This document shows positions 45,741-54,111 of a stretch of 64,000 nucleotides of DNA, piece after piece. Origin of the DNA: Saccharopolyspora endophytica (GTDB taxonomy: Bacteria; Actinomycetota; Actinomycetes; Mycobacteriales; Pseudonocardiaceae); NCBI RefSeq assembly GCF_018070075.1, contig NZ_JAGPXE010000008.1:248001-312000 (forward strand). Direction: 5' to 3'. Within the stretch, counting starts at the first letter, position 1, and each line of letters starts with the position of its first letter. The position numbers were made by a program, and so were the translations under genes. The notes beneath the pieces were generated by a model that was given only the letters and a program-made list of their open reading frames with translations, was not told where the DNA came from and did no database searches.

Positions 45741-45788
45741 CCTGCAACAGGAGTGCTCACATTGCGTTCACCCATATCGGTAATTGGC

Positions 45789-45804
45789 GCATGTGTACAC
45801 ATGC
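45789..45804. promoter_or_regulatory. Perfect 16-bp palindrome upstream of the XRE gene
   Basis: GCATGTGTACACATGC is a perfect palindrome in the divergent region between the XRE regulator (minus) and the small zinc-ribbon-like gene (plus). Its position, 49-64 bp before the XRE start, suggests an autoregulatory site. Binding is inferred. Confidence 0.5.
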
Positions 45805-45883
45805 AATACCTTCGCTCATGTGGAGCTGATCTTGTGGTCCACGTCGCAACCAGCAGAGAGCACCGCAGATGGAGGCACCGCAC

Positions 45884-46132
45884 ATGGGCGAAGCGCGATA
45901 CCGGCCGCACCCGTTCAGCTGGGTCCCCGGGGACGGCCGACGACACGCGATAGGTGAAGCGCGGCCTCCCGGCGGCTGGCCGGACGAAGCGGAGATCACC
46001 GCCCTCTGCGGCGACGACGTCCACGCCGACAACTCGACCTTCGCCTGGTTCTGGCCGACCTGCCCCGACTGCAACGTCGCCGCCCACCACCTCGCCGACG
46101 TCCCCATGCCGACGAACCCGAAACGCTCCTGA
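45884..46132 (+). CDS. Small zinc-ribbon-like protein of the XRE/DUF397 neighbourhood
   Basis: An 82-residue protein beginning MGEARYRPHPFSWVPGDGRRHA and ending with a possible metal site made of ITALCGDDVHADNS and FWPTCPDCNVAAHHL (Cys, His, Cys-x2-Cys, His-His). Related short Trp/His/Cys proteins are frequent next to Scr1-type regulators in Saccharopolyspora-like genomes. ATG 45884 starts the conserved part; ATG 45869 is five codons upstream. Function unknown; metal binding is inferred. Confidence 0.7.
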   Translation: MGEARYRPHPFSWVPGDGRRHAIGEARPPGGWPDEAEITALCGDDVHADNSTFAWFWPTCPDCNVAAHHLADVPMPTNPKRS

Positions 46133-46249
46133 CCCCGCGAAGACCAGGCTCGGCGCCGACGCGCCCCCGACACGACGCCGAGCCCCCAGGACCGGGCGGT
46201 GCACCACCTCCCACCGCACCGCCCGGTCCCCCACTCGCTCGTCAATCCA

Positions 46250-46553
46250 GGATCGCCGCGGCCTCACGCGGGAAGGCGACTTCGGCATCATCATCATGGA
46301 TGGCGACGGCACCGACCCGACCTATCGGGTTCCGCATCGCGCGCTCACGCTGGCGACACGTTCATTGATCGAGGACCCCCTGTTCCAGGTCGCTCACTCA
46401 AGTCAATGGGTGCAGATGGCAGACCTGGTCGCCTACACCGCTTACATGCGAGTCGCGCGTTCACCGCGCAGAAGGTTCAGCTGGGGCTGGTACGAGATGC
46501 TGGCCCACAGCTCCGTGACGGGCCCGGAACCCGTTGATGTGAAGACCCTCTGA
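46250..46553 (+). pseudogene. C-terminal remnant of a DUF3800 protein
   Basis: In one frame the stretch encodes EGDFGIIIMDGDG, then HRALTLATRSLIEDPLFQVA and SSQWVQMADLVAYTAYMRVA, which match the last third of DUF3800 proteins (a predicted nuclease-like family often seen in mobile or defence contexts). The N-terminal two thirds, including the family's first acidic residues, are absent: upstream sequence in this frame is unlike the family. No clear start codon or ribosome site is present. It keeps its stop and is followed by a terminator. Reading as a decayed gene is most likely. Confidence 0.65.
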
Positions 46554-46562
46554 AAAGAAGCT

Positions 46563-46597
46563 GGACCCGCAACCCTCAAGAGCATGAGGACGGGTCC
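46563..46597 (+). terminator. Terminator after the DUF3800 remnant
   Basis: GGACCCG (46563-46569) pairs with CGGGTCC (46591-46597), and CCTCA/TGAGG adds five inner pairs. It starts 10 bp past the remnant's stop. Confidence 0.65.
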
Positions 46598-46758
46598 GCA
46601 CGGCTCACTTTACACGACCTCGCCCTCCGCTCCACAAAGCCAGGATTCACTCACCCGTTCGAGATCCCGAACGCGTTGAAGGTTCTGCTTCGGTCTGCTC
46701 GCAGGCGGTCGGCCAAACCCCGTCGTGCCGGGCGTGGGGACTCGGGGAAACTGGGAGG

Positions 46759-47781
46759 ATGACTCCGGAGTCGCCCGCGTTGCAGGATGCTCGGCAGATC
46801 GCCGAGGACGTGCTCTTCCCCGCCGCGCTGGAGGTCGACGCCGCCGAGCGGGTCCCCGCCGGCCACCTGGACCTGCTCGCCGAGCGCGGCTTCTACGGGC
46901 TCGCGGCGTCCCAGGAGCGGGCCACGCTCGACGTCGGCGACCTCGCGTCGGTGCTGCGGCTCATCGAAGTCCTCGCGAGCGGTTGCCTGACCACGACGTT
47001 CGTCTGGATCCAGCACCACGGCGTGCTCAGCGCCGCTGAGAACACCAAGAACCGCAACCTGCGCGAGAACTACCTGTCCGACCTGCTCACGGGCAAGCGC
47101 CGCGGCGGGATCGCGCTGGCCTCGGCGCTGCGGACGGGCCCGGCGCCGCTGCGCGCCTCGCCGGTCGTCGGCGGATACCTGCTGGAAGGCACCGCGCCCT
47201 GGTTCACCGGCTGGGGCATGGTCGACTCGCTGCTGGTCGCCGGCCGCAATTCCGAGGACACGCTGATCTTCGCGATGCTCGACGTCGCCGAGACCGACAC
47301 GCTGCACGCCGAACCGCTCGACCTGATGGCGGTGCGGGCCAGCGGCACCGTGACGCTGCGGTTCAACAGGCACTTCGTGCCGCGCGACCGGATCGCCTCG
47401 ACCGTGCCGCAAGCCGACTTCCTCAAGGGCGATTCCAGTTCCGTGCGGTTCAACGGCGCCCTCGCCCTCGGCGTGGCCGGGCGGGCGATCTCGCTGCTCG
47501 GCGACGACGCGGGCGGGCTTCCCGGTGAGCTCGACGCCACGCGATCGAAGCTGGTCACGGCCACCGACGAGGAGCTCTCCGAGGTGCGGGCGCAGGCGTC
47601 GGAGCTGGCGATGCGGGCGGCCTCGGCTGCCGCGGTGCACCACGGCAGCCGATCGGTGCTGCCGGGCAGTCACGCCCAGCGGCTGGTCCGGGAGGCCACG
47701 TTCCTGCTGCTGTTCGGCTCGCGGCCGTCGATCAGGACCGCGCTGCTGAACCGGCTCACCGCTCCGCGAGAACCCGCTTGA
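46759..47781 (+). CDS. Acyl-CoA dehydrogenase-like protein lacking the usual catalytic Glu
   Basis: A 340-residue, somewhat short member of the acyl-CoA dehydrogenase superfamily: TTFVWIQHHGVLSAA, KRRGGIALASALRTGPAPLRA and the mid-domain FTGWGMVDSLLVAGR are recognisable. The C-terminus reads REATFLLLFGSRPSIRTALLNRL where ordinary dehydrogenases have YEGTSEIQ, so the standard base is missing. This subgroup may be flavin-dependent with a different role. The 3' end overlaps the convergent ligase gene by 26 bp. The GGGAGG touches the ATG, which is unusually close; translation may be inefficient or begin differently. Confidence 0.8.
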   Translation: MTPESPALQDARQIAEDVLFPAALEVDAAERVPAGHLDLLAERGFYGLAASQERATLDVGDLASVLRLIEVLASGCLTTTFVWIQHHGVLSAAENTKNRNLRENYLSDLLTGKRRGGIALASALRTGPAPLRASPVVGGYLLEGTAPWFTGWGMVDSLLVAGRNSEDTLIFAMLDVAETDTLHAEPLDLMAVRASGTVTLRFNRHFVPRDRIASTVPQADFLKGDSSSVRFNGALALGVAGRAISLLGDDAGGLPGELDATRSKLVTATDEELSEVRAQASELAMRAASAAAVHHGSRSVLPGSHAQRLVREATFLLLFGSRPSIRTALLNRLTAPREPA

Positions 47782-49354
47782 GGATCTTGCCGGAGGCGTT
47801 GCGCGGGAGCTCGCCGACGAACTCCACCGAGCGCGGCAGCTTGAAGTTCGCCAGCCGCTGCTTGCAGAACGCCAGCACCGACTCCTCGGTCAGCGCATCG
47901 TCACCGACCACGTACGCCTTGCCGACCTCGCCGAGGCGTTCGTGCGGCACCCCGATCACCGCCACGTCCCGCACCCCGTCCAGGTAGGCCAGGGCCTGCT
48001 CCACCTCGGCCGGGTAGACGTTGAAACCGCCGCAGACGTACATGTCCTTGAGACGATCGGTGATCCGCAGGTAGCCGCGCTCGTCCAGGACCCCGATGTC
48101 GCCGGTGTGCAGCCTGCCGTCGTGATCGATGGCGTGCGCCGTGGAGTTCGGGTCGTCGAGGTAGCCGCGCATCACGTTCGGGCCGCGCAGCACCACCTCC
48201 CCCGCCTGACCCGGGTCCATGTCGTTGCCGTCGGCGTCGACCACCGCCACCTCGAAACCGGCGGCGGCACGACCGCAGGTGCGGGCGACGGTCTCGGCGT
48301 CGTCCCCGGGACGGCACATGGTGGCCACGACCGCCTCGGTCAGCCCGTAGGCGGTGAGCACCGTGTCGAAGCCCAGGTCGGAGCGCATGCGCTCGACGAG
48401 CGCGACCGGCACCGTCGCGGCACCGGTGACCGCCAGGCGCAGTCCCGGCAGCTCCCGGTCGCCGCGTTCCGGCGCGTGCAGCAAGGTCTGGAAGATCGTG
48501 GGGGCGGCGGCCAGGATCGAGATCCGCTCGGTGTCGATGACGTCCAGCATCGAGGCGGCGTCGAAGATCGCCTGCGGGACCATCGTCGTGCCCGTCAGCA
48601 GGCACACCAGGATTCCGGCCTTGTAGCCGAAGCTGTGCGAGAACGGGTTGACCAGCAGGTATCGGTCGCCCTTGCGGACGTTGCCGCACTCGGCCCACGC
48701 CCTGGCCACGCCGAGCGTCTGGCGGTGCAGCGACATCACGCCCTTGGCGCGACCGGTGGTTCCGGAGGTGAACAGCACGTCGGCGAGGTCGTCCCCGGTG
48801 ACCGCGTCGGCGCGGCGCTCGATCTCCGACTCCGGAACCTTCGCGGCCAGCTCGCCGATCTCGTCCCAGTCGTGCACACCGGGTCCCGCCGGGGACGCGG
48901 TGCCGACCGGGACGCGCAGGACCGCGCGCAGCTCCGGCAATCCGGCGACCACCTCGCCGGGTCCCTCGCCCGCGGCCTCGTGGATGTCCGCGAGCCGGTC
49001 CACGCCCAGGAACTCGTCGGCCACCACCAGGGCGCGCGCCTTGCTGCGGTGCAGCAGGTCCGCCGATTCCACGCCGGTGAAGCGGGTGTTGACCGGTACG
49101 AGCGTCGCTCCCGCGCAGGAGGCGCCGAGGGCGGCCAGCACCCAGTGGTGGGTGTTCGGCGAGTTCAGGGCCACCCGGTCGCCGGGTCGGACGCCGACGG
49201 CGGCGAACATCCGCGCCAGTTCCCGGACGCGCTCGGCGAGCTGACCGAAGGTCAGCCGGACCGGGCCGTCCACCAGCGCTTCGACCTCGCCGAAGCGCTC
49301 CGCCGCGTTCCGGACCGCAGCCGGAATCGACTCCACGCCCTGCGCACGAGCCAT
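47756..49354 (-). CDS. fadD3: FadD3-like acyl-CoA synthetase (AMP-forming)
   Basis: A 532-residue ANL-superfamily ligase. The AMP motif is FTSGTTGRAKGV (near residue 210), followed by YGLTEA, the hinge LHTGDIGVLDERGYLRITDRLKDM and the final catalytic lysine in NASGKILKRV. SPNTHHWV, NPFSHSFGYKAGILVCLLTG and TAYGLTEA closely follow mycobacterial FadD3, the CoA ligase of the steroid C/D-ring propionate (HIP). No other steroid genes are in the window, so a different cyclic or branched acid is possible. Divergent from the MHS carrier with a CCAAGC-type palindrome in between. Confidence 0.85.
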   Translation of the reverse strand: MARAQGVESIPAAVRNAAERFGEVEALVDGPVRLTFGQLAERVRELARMFAAVGVRPGDRVALNSPNTHHWVLAALGASCAGATLVPVNTRFTGVESADLLHRSKARALVVADEFLGVDRLADIHEAAGEGPGEVVAGLPELRAVLRVPVGTASPAGPGVHDWDEIGELAAKVPESEIERRADAVTGDDLADVLFTSGTTGRAKGVMSLHRQTLGVARAWAECGNVRKGDRYLLVNPFSHSFGYKAGILVCLLTGTTMVPQAIFDAASMLDVIDTERISILAAAPTIFQTLLHAPERGDRELPGLRLAVTGAATVPVALVERMRSDLGFDTVLTAYGLTEAVVATMCRPGDDAETVARTCGRAAAGFEVAVVDADGNDMDPGQAGEVVLRGPNVMRGYLDDPNSTAHAIDHDGRLHTGDIGVLDERGYLRITDRLKDMYVCGGFNVYPAEVEQALAYLDGVRDVAVIGVPHERLGEVGKAYVVGDDALTEESVLAFCKQRLANFKLPRSVEFVGELPRNASGKILKRVLAER

Positions 49355-49406
49355 CTCGTCCTCCCGGGGTCAGACACCGACGTCGCGAACCCGGGGCGGA
49401 GCTTAC

Positions 49407-49426
49407 CCAAGCAAGCACCCGCTTGG
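49407..49426. promoter_or_regulatory. Inverted repeat CCAAGC-N8-GCTTGG upstream of the ligase gene
   Basis: Arms at 49407-49412 and 49421-49426 lie 53-72 bp before the ligase start. CAAG...CTTG palindromes are typical of TetR-type regulators of acyl-CoA genes (KstR2 is one example), though the spacing here is longer than the KstR2 consensus. The rest of the 377-bp divergent gap shows nothing else I can name. Confidence 0.45.
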
Positions 49427-49731
49427 TAGCCCCTCGACGCGGGGCGGTTCTGGTCCGAATCGACCTGGCTAAAGGGGCGTTGACGACGCGACCACCCCGA
49501 CGACCCCGACGTTCGGCCCAGCGGGAAACCGCCGTTCGGAGCAGGGCGGGCACGGGCTGGTTACGAAGGGACCACGGGGCAAGCGGAGGGCTTGTCTTCC
49601 GCATTCGCCGTGGCACGATTGCCGCCAATGACCCGGACAGGGCGGTTGCGGGCATGCCTCACCAACTGGGTTCAACGCGGAACCCGGTGCCCGCAGGGGT
49701 TTTTCACGCCCTGGTGCATCGAGGAGTGACG

Positions 49732-51063
49732 ATGAGCAGCGCCGCCATCGGTTCCGAGCAGATCCCGCCCACGCAGCCGCGAGAACTCCGGCGAGTGGTC
49801 ACCTCCTCCGTCGTCGGCACCGCCCTGGAGTGGTACGACTTCTTCATCTACGGCTTCGCCGTCACGCTGGTGTTCAACAAGCTGTTCTTCCCCACCAGCG
49901 ACCCCGCGGTCGGCACCATCGCCGGCTTCGCGACCTTCGGCGTCGGCTTCGCCATCCGGCCGCTGGGCGGATTCCTGTTCGGGCACCTCGGCGACCGCGT
50001 CGGACGCCGGGCGACGCTGGTGCTCACCACGCTGGTCATGGGCGTGTCGACCGGGCTCATCGGCCTGCTGCCGACCTACGAGACGATCGGGGTCTGGGCC
50101 CCGATCCTGCTCACGCTGCTGCGGGTCCTCCAGGGCCTGGGTGCGGGCGCGGAGTTCGGCGGCGCCTCGACGCTGCTGTGCGAGCACGCCCCGCCCCACC
50201 GGCGCGGCTACCTCAGCTCCTACGCCCAGACCGGCGTGCAGATCGGGCTCCTGCTGGGAACCGTGTCGTTCCTGCTGGTGGAGAGCCTCGGCGACGAGGC
50301 CGTGCAGGCGTGGGCGTGGCGGGGGCCGTTCCTGCTCAGCTTCGTGATGATCGCGCTCTCGCTGTACGTGCGGCTGCGGGTCGCCGAATCCCCGGTGTTC
50401 GAGCGCATGTCGGCCGATCGCCGCACCATCAAGCTGCCGGTGTTCGAGGCGATGCGCCGCTACCCGCGCAACTTCCTGATCGGCATCGGCGCCCACATCT
50501 GCGACACCGCCGTGGTCTACATCTACGCCACCTTCAGCGTCGCCTACGTCCAGGAGACGCTGGACCTGCCGCGCTGGATCGGACTCACCGGCGTGATCGC
50601 CTCGACGTTCGTGGTGATCGTGCTGCAACCGCTCTACGGCGCGCTGTCGGACCGGGTGGGCCGAAAACCGCTGAACCTGTTCAGCGTGATCTTCACCGGG
50701 CTGTTCGCGTTCCCGTTCTTCGCCCTGCTCGACACCCAGCAGCCCGCGTTGATCTGGATCGCGCTGGTGGTCGCCGCCGGGCTGGGGCTGGCTCCGATGA
50801 TCGCGGTGCAGCCCGCGTTCTACGCCGAGCTGTTCGGCGCCCGCGTGCGCTACACCGGGTTCGCCTCGTCCCGCGAGATCGGCGCGGCGCTCGGCGGGTT
50901 CTCCCCGCTGGTCGCCTCCGCGCTGGTCATCCAGGGCGGAGGAACGGGCCGGCTGGTGGCGGTGTGGATGGTCTTCACCGCGCTCATCTCGCTGGTGGCG
51001 TTCGCGTTCTCCCGCGAGACCAAGGACCTGGACATCACCGCGCCGGAGACCGTCCAGCGGTGA
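49732..51063 (+). CDS. MHS-family (MFS) organic acid transporter
   Basis: A 443-residue 12-helix transporter with the metabolite:H+ symporter signature: VGTALEWYDFFIYGFAVTLVF, FGHLGDRVGRRATL, and RVLQGLGAGAEFGGASTL. The start ATG 49732 has GAGGAG 8 bp upstream; the longer frame is discarded. It is a paralogue of the carrier at 23.5 kb. Divergent from the FadD3-like ligase, so it may import the acid which that ligase activates. Confidence 0.9.
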   Translation: MSSAAIGSEQIPPTQPRELRRVVTSSVVGTALEWYDFFIYGFAVTLVFNKLFFPTSDPAVGTIAGFATFGVGFAIRPLGGFLFGHLGDRVGRRATLVLTTLVMGVSTGLIGLLPTYETIGVWAPILLTLLRVLQGLGAGAEFGGASTLLCEHAPPHRRGYLSSYAQTGVQIGLLLGTVSFLLVESLGDEAVQAWAWRGPFLLSFVMIALSLYVRLRVAESPVFERMSADRRTIKLPVFEAMRRYPRNFLIGIGAHICDTAVVYIYATFSVAYVQETLDLPRWIGLTGVIASTFVVIVLQPLYGALSDRVGRKPLNLFSVIFTGLFAFPFFALLDTQQPALIWIALVVAAGLGLAPMIAVQPAFYAELFGARVRYTGFASSREIGAALGGFSPLVASALVIQGGGTGRLVAVWMVFTALISLVAFAFSRETKDLDITAPETVQR

Positions 51064-51067
51064 GCGG

Positions 51068-51238
51068 TCAGCTCGCCACGGCGGCCTCGTCGCTCTCGAG
51101 CGCTTCGGCCAGCTCCTCGGCGAAGGACGGCACGGGCGAGAACTGCCACGTGGTGCCGGCCGGATCGCACAGCTCGCTGGCCAGTTCCTCGTAGATCGGC
51201 ACGCTCTCCGCCGTCTCGGTCGACTGCTGCTCCCCCAT
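51068..51238 (-). CDS. Short acidic protein of unknown function
   Basis: A 56-residue reading frame starting MGEQQSTETAESV and ending in EELAEALESDEAAVAS, with one Cys (SELCDPAG) and one Trp. ATG 51238 is preceded by GAGGGG at a good distance, and codon third positions are G/C-rich, so it looks like a real gene. It is convergent with the transporter gene and ends 4 bp from its stop. I do not recognise a family. The strong acidity and small size would suit an antitoxin-like, peptide-precursor or regulatory role, but nothing decides this. Upstream 51239-51531 shows no gene. Confidence 0.6.
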   Translation of the reverse strand: MGEQQSTETAESVPIYEELASELCDPAGTTWQFSPVPSFAEELAEALESDEAAVAS

Positions 51239-51531
51239 TGCCGCATCCCCTCATAATCGTCAGCGGGCGAGTGTCCTCGTCCCTGCGATGACGTGCCGGT
51301 CTCGGCACCAACCGGCTCGTCAAAGGTGTTACTCCGTTGTGGAGATCCACGCGGGTACCCAAACACAGCGCCGGGTCCCACTGACAAGTTCGGCGGCCAC
51401 ATTTAACCCGACCGGGTGAAGGCAGCGAACGCTGGCGTCGCTCATCGATAACGTTGCCGCCACGAAGCCTCAAGTTCACGGCCACGAAGGGTGACCGAAA
51501 AGCGGCTCCGCGCACCGGCGGAGACGGACGG

Positions 51532-52140
51532 TCAGCGCTGCGACCAGGTCCCTCCGCGCTGGACGTGATCCCACTCGCGGGCCCAGGCGTTCATGGCGAT
51601 CCGGCGGGCACCGGCCTGCACCGCGCCGATCAGCGCGAAGCTCCCGATCTCCAGGACCACGAGCAGCAGCAGGGCGGCGAACACCGCCGAAGCCGCGATC
51701 GAGCCCTCGTCGGGCGGCGGCGGCACGCGGTAGCCCTGCTCGTCGACCCACACCTCGACGTCGTCACCGACCTTCGCCGACGAGGGCACCTGCACGCGGG
51801 AACGCTGCTCGTGCAGACCCGCCTTCCACGCCACCTCCGCCGTGGAGCTGACCGCGTCCTGGCTGTAGACCTCGGAGACCGGGATGCTCAACGAGGGCGG
51901 CGCCACGACCACCGCGGTCACCGGACGACTGGTGCGGGCCGCCTGCTCGGCGCGTTCGGAGAGGTCCCGGTGCGTGGAATCGGCGAACATGCCCGACACC
52001 GGAACCGCGATCATCGCGACCATCAGCAGCATTAACGTGAGCCCGGCGGCGAGCCGGTCGATCGGCCGGCGCAGCGGGTTCCGCCCGATGCCCAGCGCGT
52101 TGACCAGCCATGCCGCGTGCGCCTTGAGCGCCGCCCCCAT
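51532..52140 (-). CDS. Rv1733c-family membrane protein
   Basis: A 202-residue protein with one N-terminal transmembrane helix (LAAGLTLMLLMVAMIAVPV, residues about 30-50), a roughly 100-residue extracytoplasmic region including VGDDVEVWVDEQGY, and a second helix near residue 150-170 (SAVFAALLLLVVLEIGSFA). This is the layout of the Rv1733c family of mycobacteria and relatives, whose function is not known. ATG 52140 has GGGAGG upstream; the frame extends 43 codons more without support. 52141-52369 holds no gene. Confidence 0.8.
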   Translation of the reverse strand: MGAALKAHAAWLVNALGIGRNPLRRPIDRLAAGLTLMLLMVAMIAVPVSGMFADSTHRDLSERAEQAARTSRPVTAVVVAPPSLSIPVSEVYSQDAVSSTAEVAWKAGLHEQRSRVQVPSSAKVGDDVEVWVDEQGYRVPPPPDEGSIAASAVFAALLLLVVLEIGSFALIGAVQAGARRIAMNAWAREWDHVQRGGTWSQR

Positions 52141-52369
52141 GAGCGAACCTCCCGTGGAATTCCTTCGGCGCGGGCACCGGCGGTGATGCGGTGGTGGCCC
52201 TGCGCGATGACTACCCACGAGAAGTATCCCGCCCGGAACGGCGATCGTTATCGCACCGTGACCGGTCATACACTATCGATGCGACGAATGTCCGATATTG
52301 ACCCTCGGTGTCACGCGTTCAGCCGTACGGCAACCCTTCCCAGTGAGCCCGCTGAACGGCTCCAGACAC

Positions 52370-53980
52370 TCAACGGCGTCGCTGCCACCACTTGCGAGGG
52401 GCTCGCTCGGGTTCCGCCGGGGTCTTGACGATCTCCTGCAACCACTCGTGCCAACCGGCGGCGTGATCCGCGGCCGAGACGCGCAGCAGCTTGCTGATCC
52501 GCCGGTGATCGGCACGCCTGCCGCTGCGGGCCCAGCGCTCCAGCTCGCGGTCGTAGGCCGTGCGCACGTCGGCGGTCGCGGTGTCCGACCAGGCCAGCAC
52601 GAAGGCCAGCGCGACGGCGCCGTCCCGCCTCGACTCCTCGGCCCGCTCGTCGTTCCACACCGAGGGCAGCTCGCGCATCAGCAGCCGCTGCAGGACCTGA
52701 CCGGCCGAGACGATCGCGCGCACCGCCACGCGAGGCTCAGCGGCCAGCAACGCGGTCACGACCTCGGGCAACCGCGCGCGCAGCACCCGCTCGGACACCT
52801 CGTCCAACGAGCCGACCTCAGCACCCCGGGAGAACGCGGCCACCCAGGAGCGCACCCGTCCGTCCTCGGACCACAGCGCGCGCTGGTCGGCGCACAGGTG
52901 GTGGCTCAGCACGCGCAGCAGGTCGAGGTGGCGGCCGGTCACCTTGGCCTTGCTCAGCACCGAGAACGCGCGTTGCGCGATCGACTCGGTGATGGCCGTG
53001 GCCGGCAGCGCGCCGATCAGGCGGTGCAGTTCGTCCACAGTGGGCGGTGCGGCGCTGAACAGCGCGGCCAGCACCGCCTCCGGGGTGTCGGGGAGATCGG
53101 GATCGCGCAGACGGTCGGCGAACAGGTCCACGATCTCGCGGCGGGCGTCGCCCTTGGCGCGCACCGCCGCCGAGATGACCGCGGCGTCCAGCGGCTCGAA
53201 GGGGTCGGTGGCGGTGTGCCGCAGCAGCGGCCACCAGTGCTCGTTCACGGCGGTGAGAACGACGTCGGAGTGCTTGAGACGCTCGCCGAGGGTCTGCCGC
53301 AGCAGCGCGACCAGCTCGTCGCCGCAGGGCCACGCCGCCGGGTCCAGCGCGGCTTCGGGGTGCGAGGCCCACCAGCCCGCGAACCGCTCGGCGGCGAAGC
53401 GGTCCGGCGGCAGGTCGACGCCGAAGCGGGTGGCCGTGCGTAACAGCAGGTCGACGCGTTCCGGAGCGAGTTCCGCCGCGGCGTCGGCCAGCAGCGACCG
53501 GGCTTCCTCCGCCTCGTCCGCGCCCCACGGGTGCGGGGTCAGCGGCACCGGCTCGGGCACCCGCGCTCCGCCGACCAGATCGGCGATCTCGCAGCGCAGC
53601 AGGGCTATCCGGGCGCGACCGGCGTGCTCGGCGGCCAGATCGGTGAGCACCTCGCGCGGCGGCTCGGCGGCCAGCACCGCCGACAGCACCGGCCCGCGCA
53701 CGTCGGCGGGCGCCGAGCGCAGCCAGGCCGCGACCAGCGCGCAGTCCTCGGTCGCCAGCGCCTCGCCGAGCACGATGACGCCCGCGGCCAGCCGGTCGGC
53801 CGGGCCGGCGTGCGGCTCGCCCCGGGTCCGGGCGAACTCGTCGGCCAGCTCGACGACGTTGACCGCCTCGACCGAATCCGGCGTCAGGACGCGCGGCACC
53901 CAGCGCCTGGCCGGGGCCTGAGGCGGTTCGCCGGTACTCGGTGGCTCCGGCGACTGCTCCGCCGGACTACCTCCGCTCAT
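52370..53980 (-). CDS. Large hypothetical protein, helical, actinobacterial
   Basis: A 536-residue protein, rich in Ala, Leu, Arg and acidic residues, with no membrane segment. After a Pro-rich start (residues 1-30) it is predicted all-helical throughout, with repeated Leu/Ala patterns such as VVELADEFARTR, RVDLLLRTATRFGVDLPPDRF and RISKLLRVSAADHAAGWHEWL, and a basic end (RKWWQRRR). The repeat-like helices resemble the C-terminal part of GTPase-associated proteins in actinomycete conflict systems, but I am unsure and no GTPase is adjacent. ATG 53980 with GGGAGCG upstream; divergent from the DinB-like gene. Confidence 0.6.
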   Translation of the reverse strand: MSGGSPAEQSPEPPSTGEPPQAPARRWVPRVLTPDSVEAVNVVELADEFARTRGEPHAGPADRLAAGVIVLGEALATEDCALVAAWLRSAPADVRGPVLSAVLAAEPPREVLTDLAAEHAGRARIALLRCEIADLVGGARVPEPVPLTPHPWGADEAEEARSLLADAAAELAPERVDLLLRTATRFGVDLPPDRFAAERFAGWWASHPEAALDPAAWPCGDELVALLRQTLGERLKHSDVVLTAVNEHWWPLLRHTATDPFEPLDAAVISAAVRAKGDARREIVDLFADRLRDPDLPDTPEAVLAALFSAAPPTVDELHRLIGALPATAITESIAQRAFSVLSKAKVTGRHLDLLRVLSHHLCADQRALWSEDGRVRSWVAAFSRGAEVGSLDEVSERVLRARLPEVVTALLAAEPRVAVRAIVSAGQVLQRLLMRELPSVWNDERAEESRRDGAVALAFVLAWSDTATADVRTAYDRELERWARSGRRADHRRISKLLRVSAADHAAGWHEWLQEIVKTPAEPERAPRKWWQRRR

Positions 53981-54111
53981 CGCACGCTCCCGCGTCTCGT
54001 CGTCGATCAACACCGGAACACCCGGAAAGATTATCCGCGTCACCCGACATCTCGTGAGTGAATGGGTACCTCAGGCCGAAGAGAAGAGTCCTTCCAGCCG
54101 ATCGGAGAAGC

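Noticed and set aside
37142..46600. Prophage or integrative element
   Set aside because: Toxin, XRE and DUF3800 content prompted the thought, but there is no integrase, transposase, phage structural gene or attachment repeat; the tRNA at 19.8 kb is not flanked by one either.
47901..49655. 584-codon frame overlapping the FadD3-like ligase
   Set aside because: Same strand, other frame of a clear ligase gene; Arg/Gly-rich without domains.
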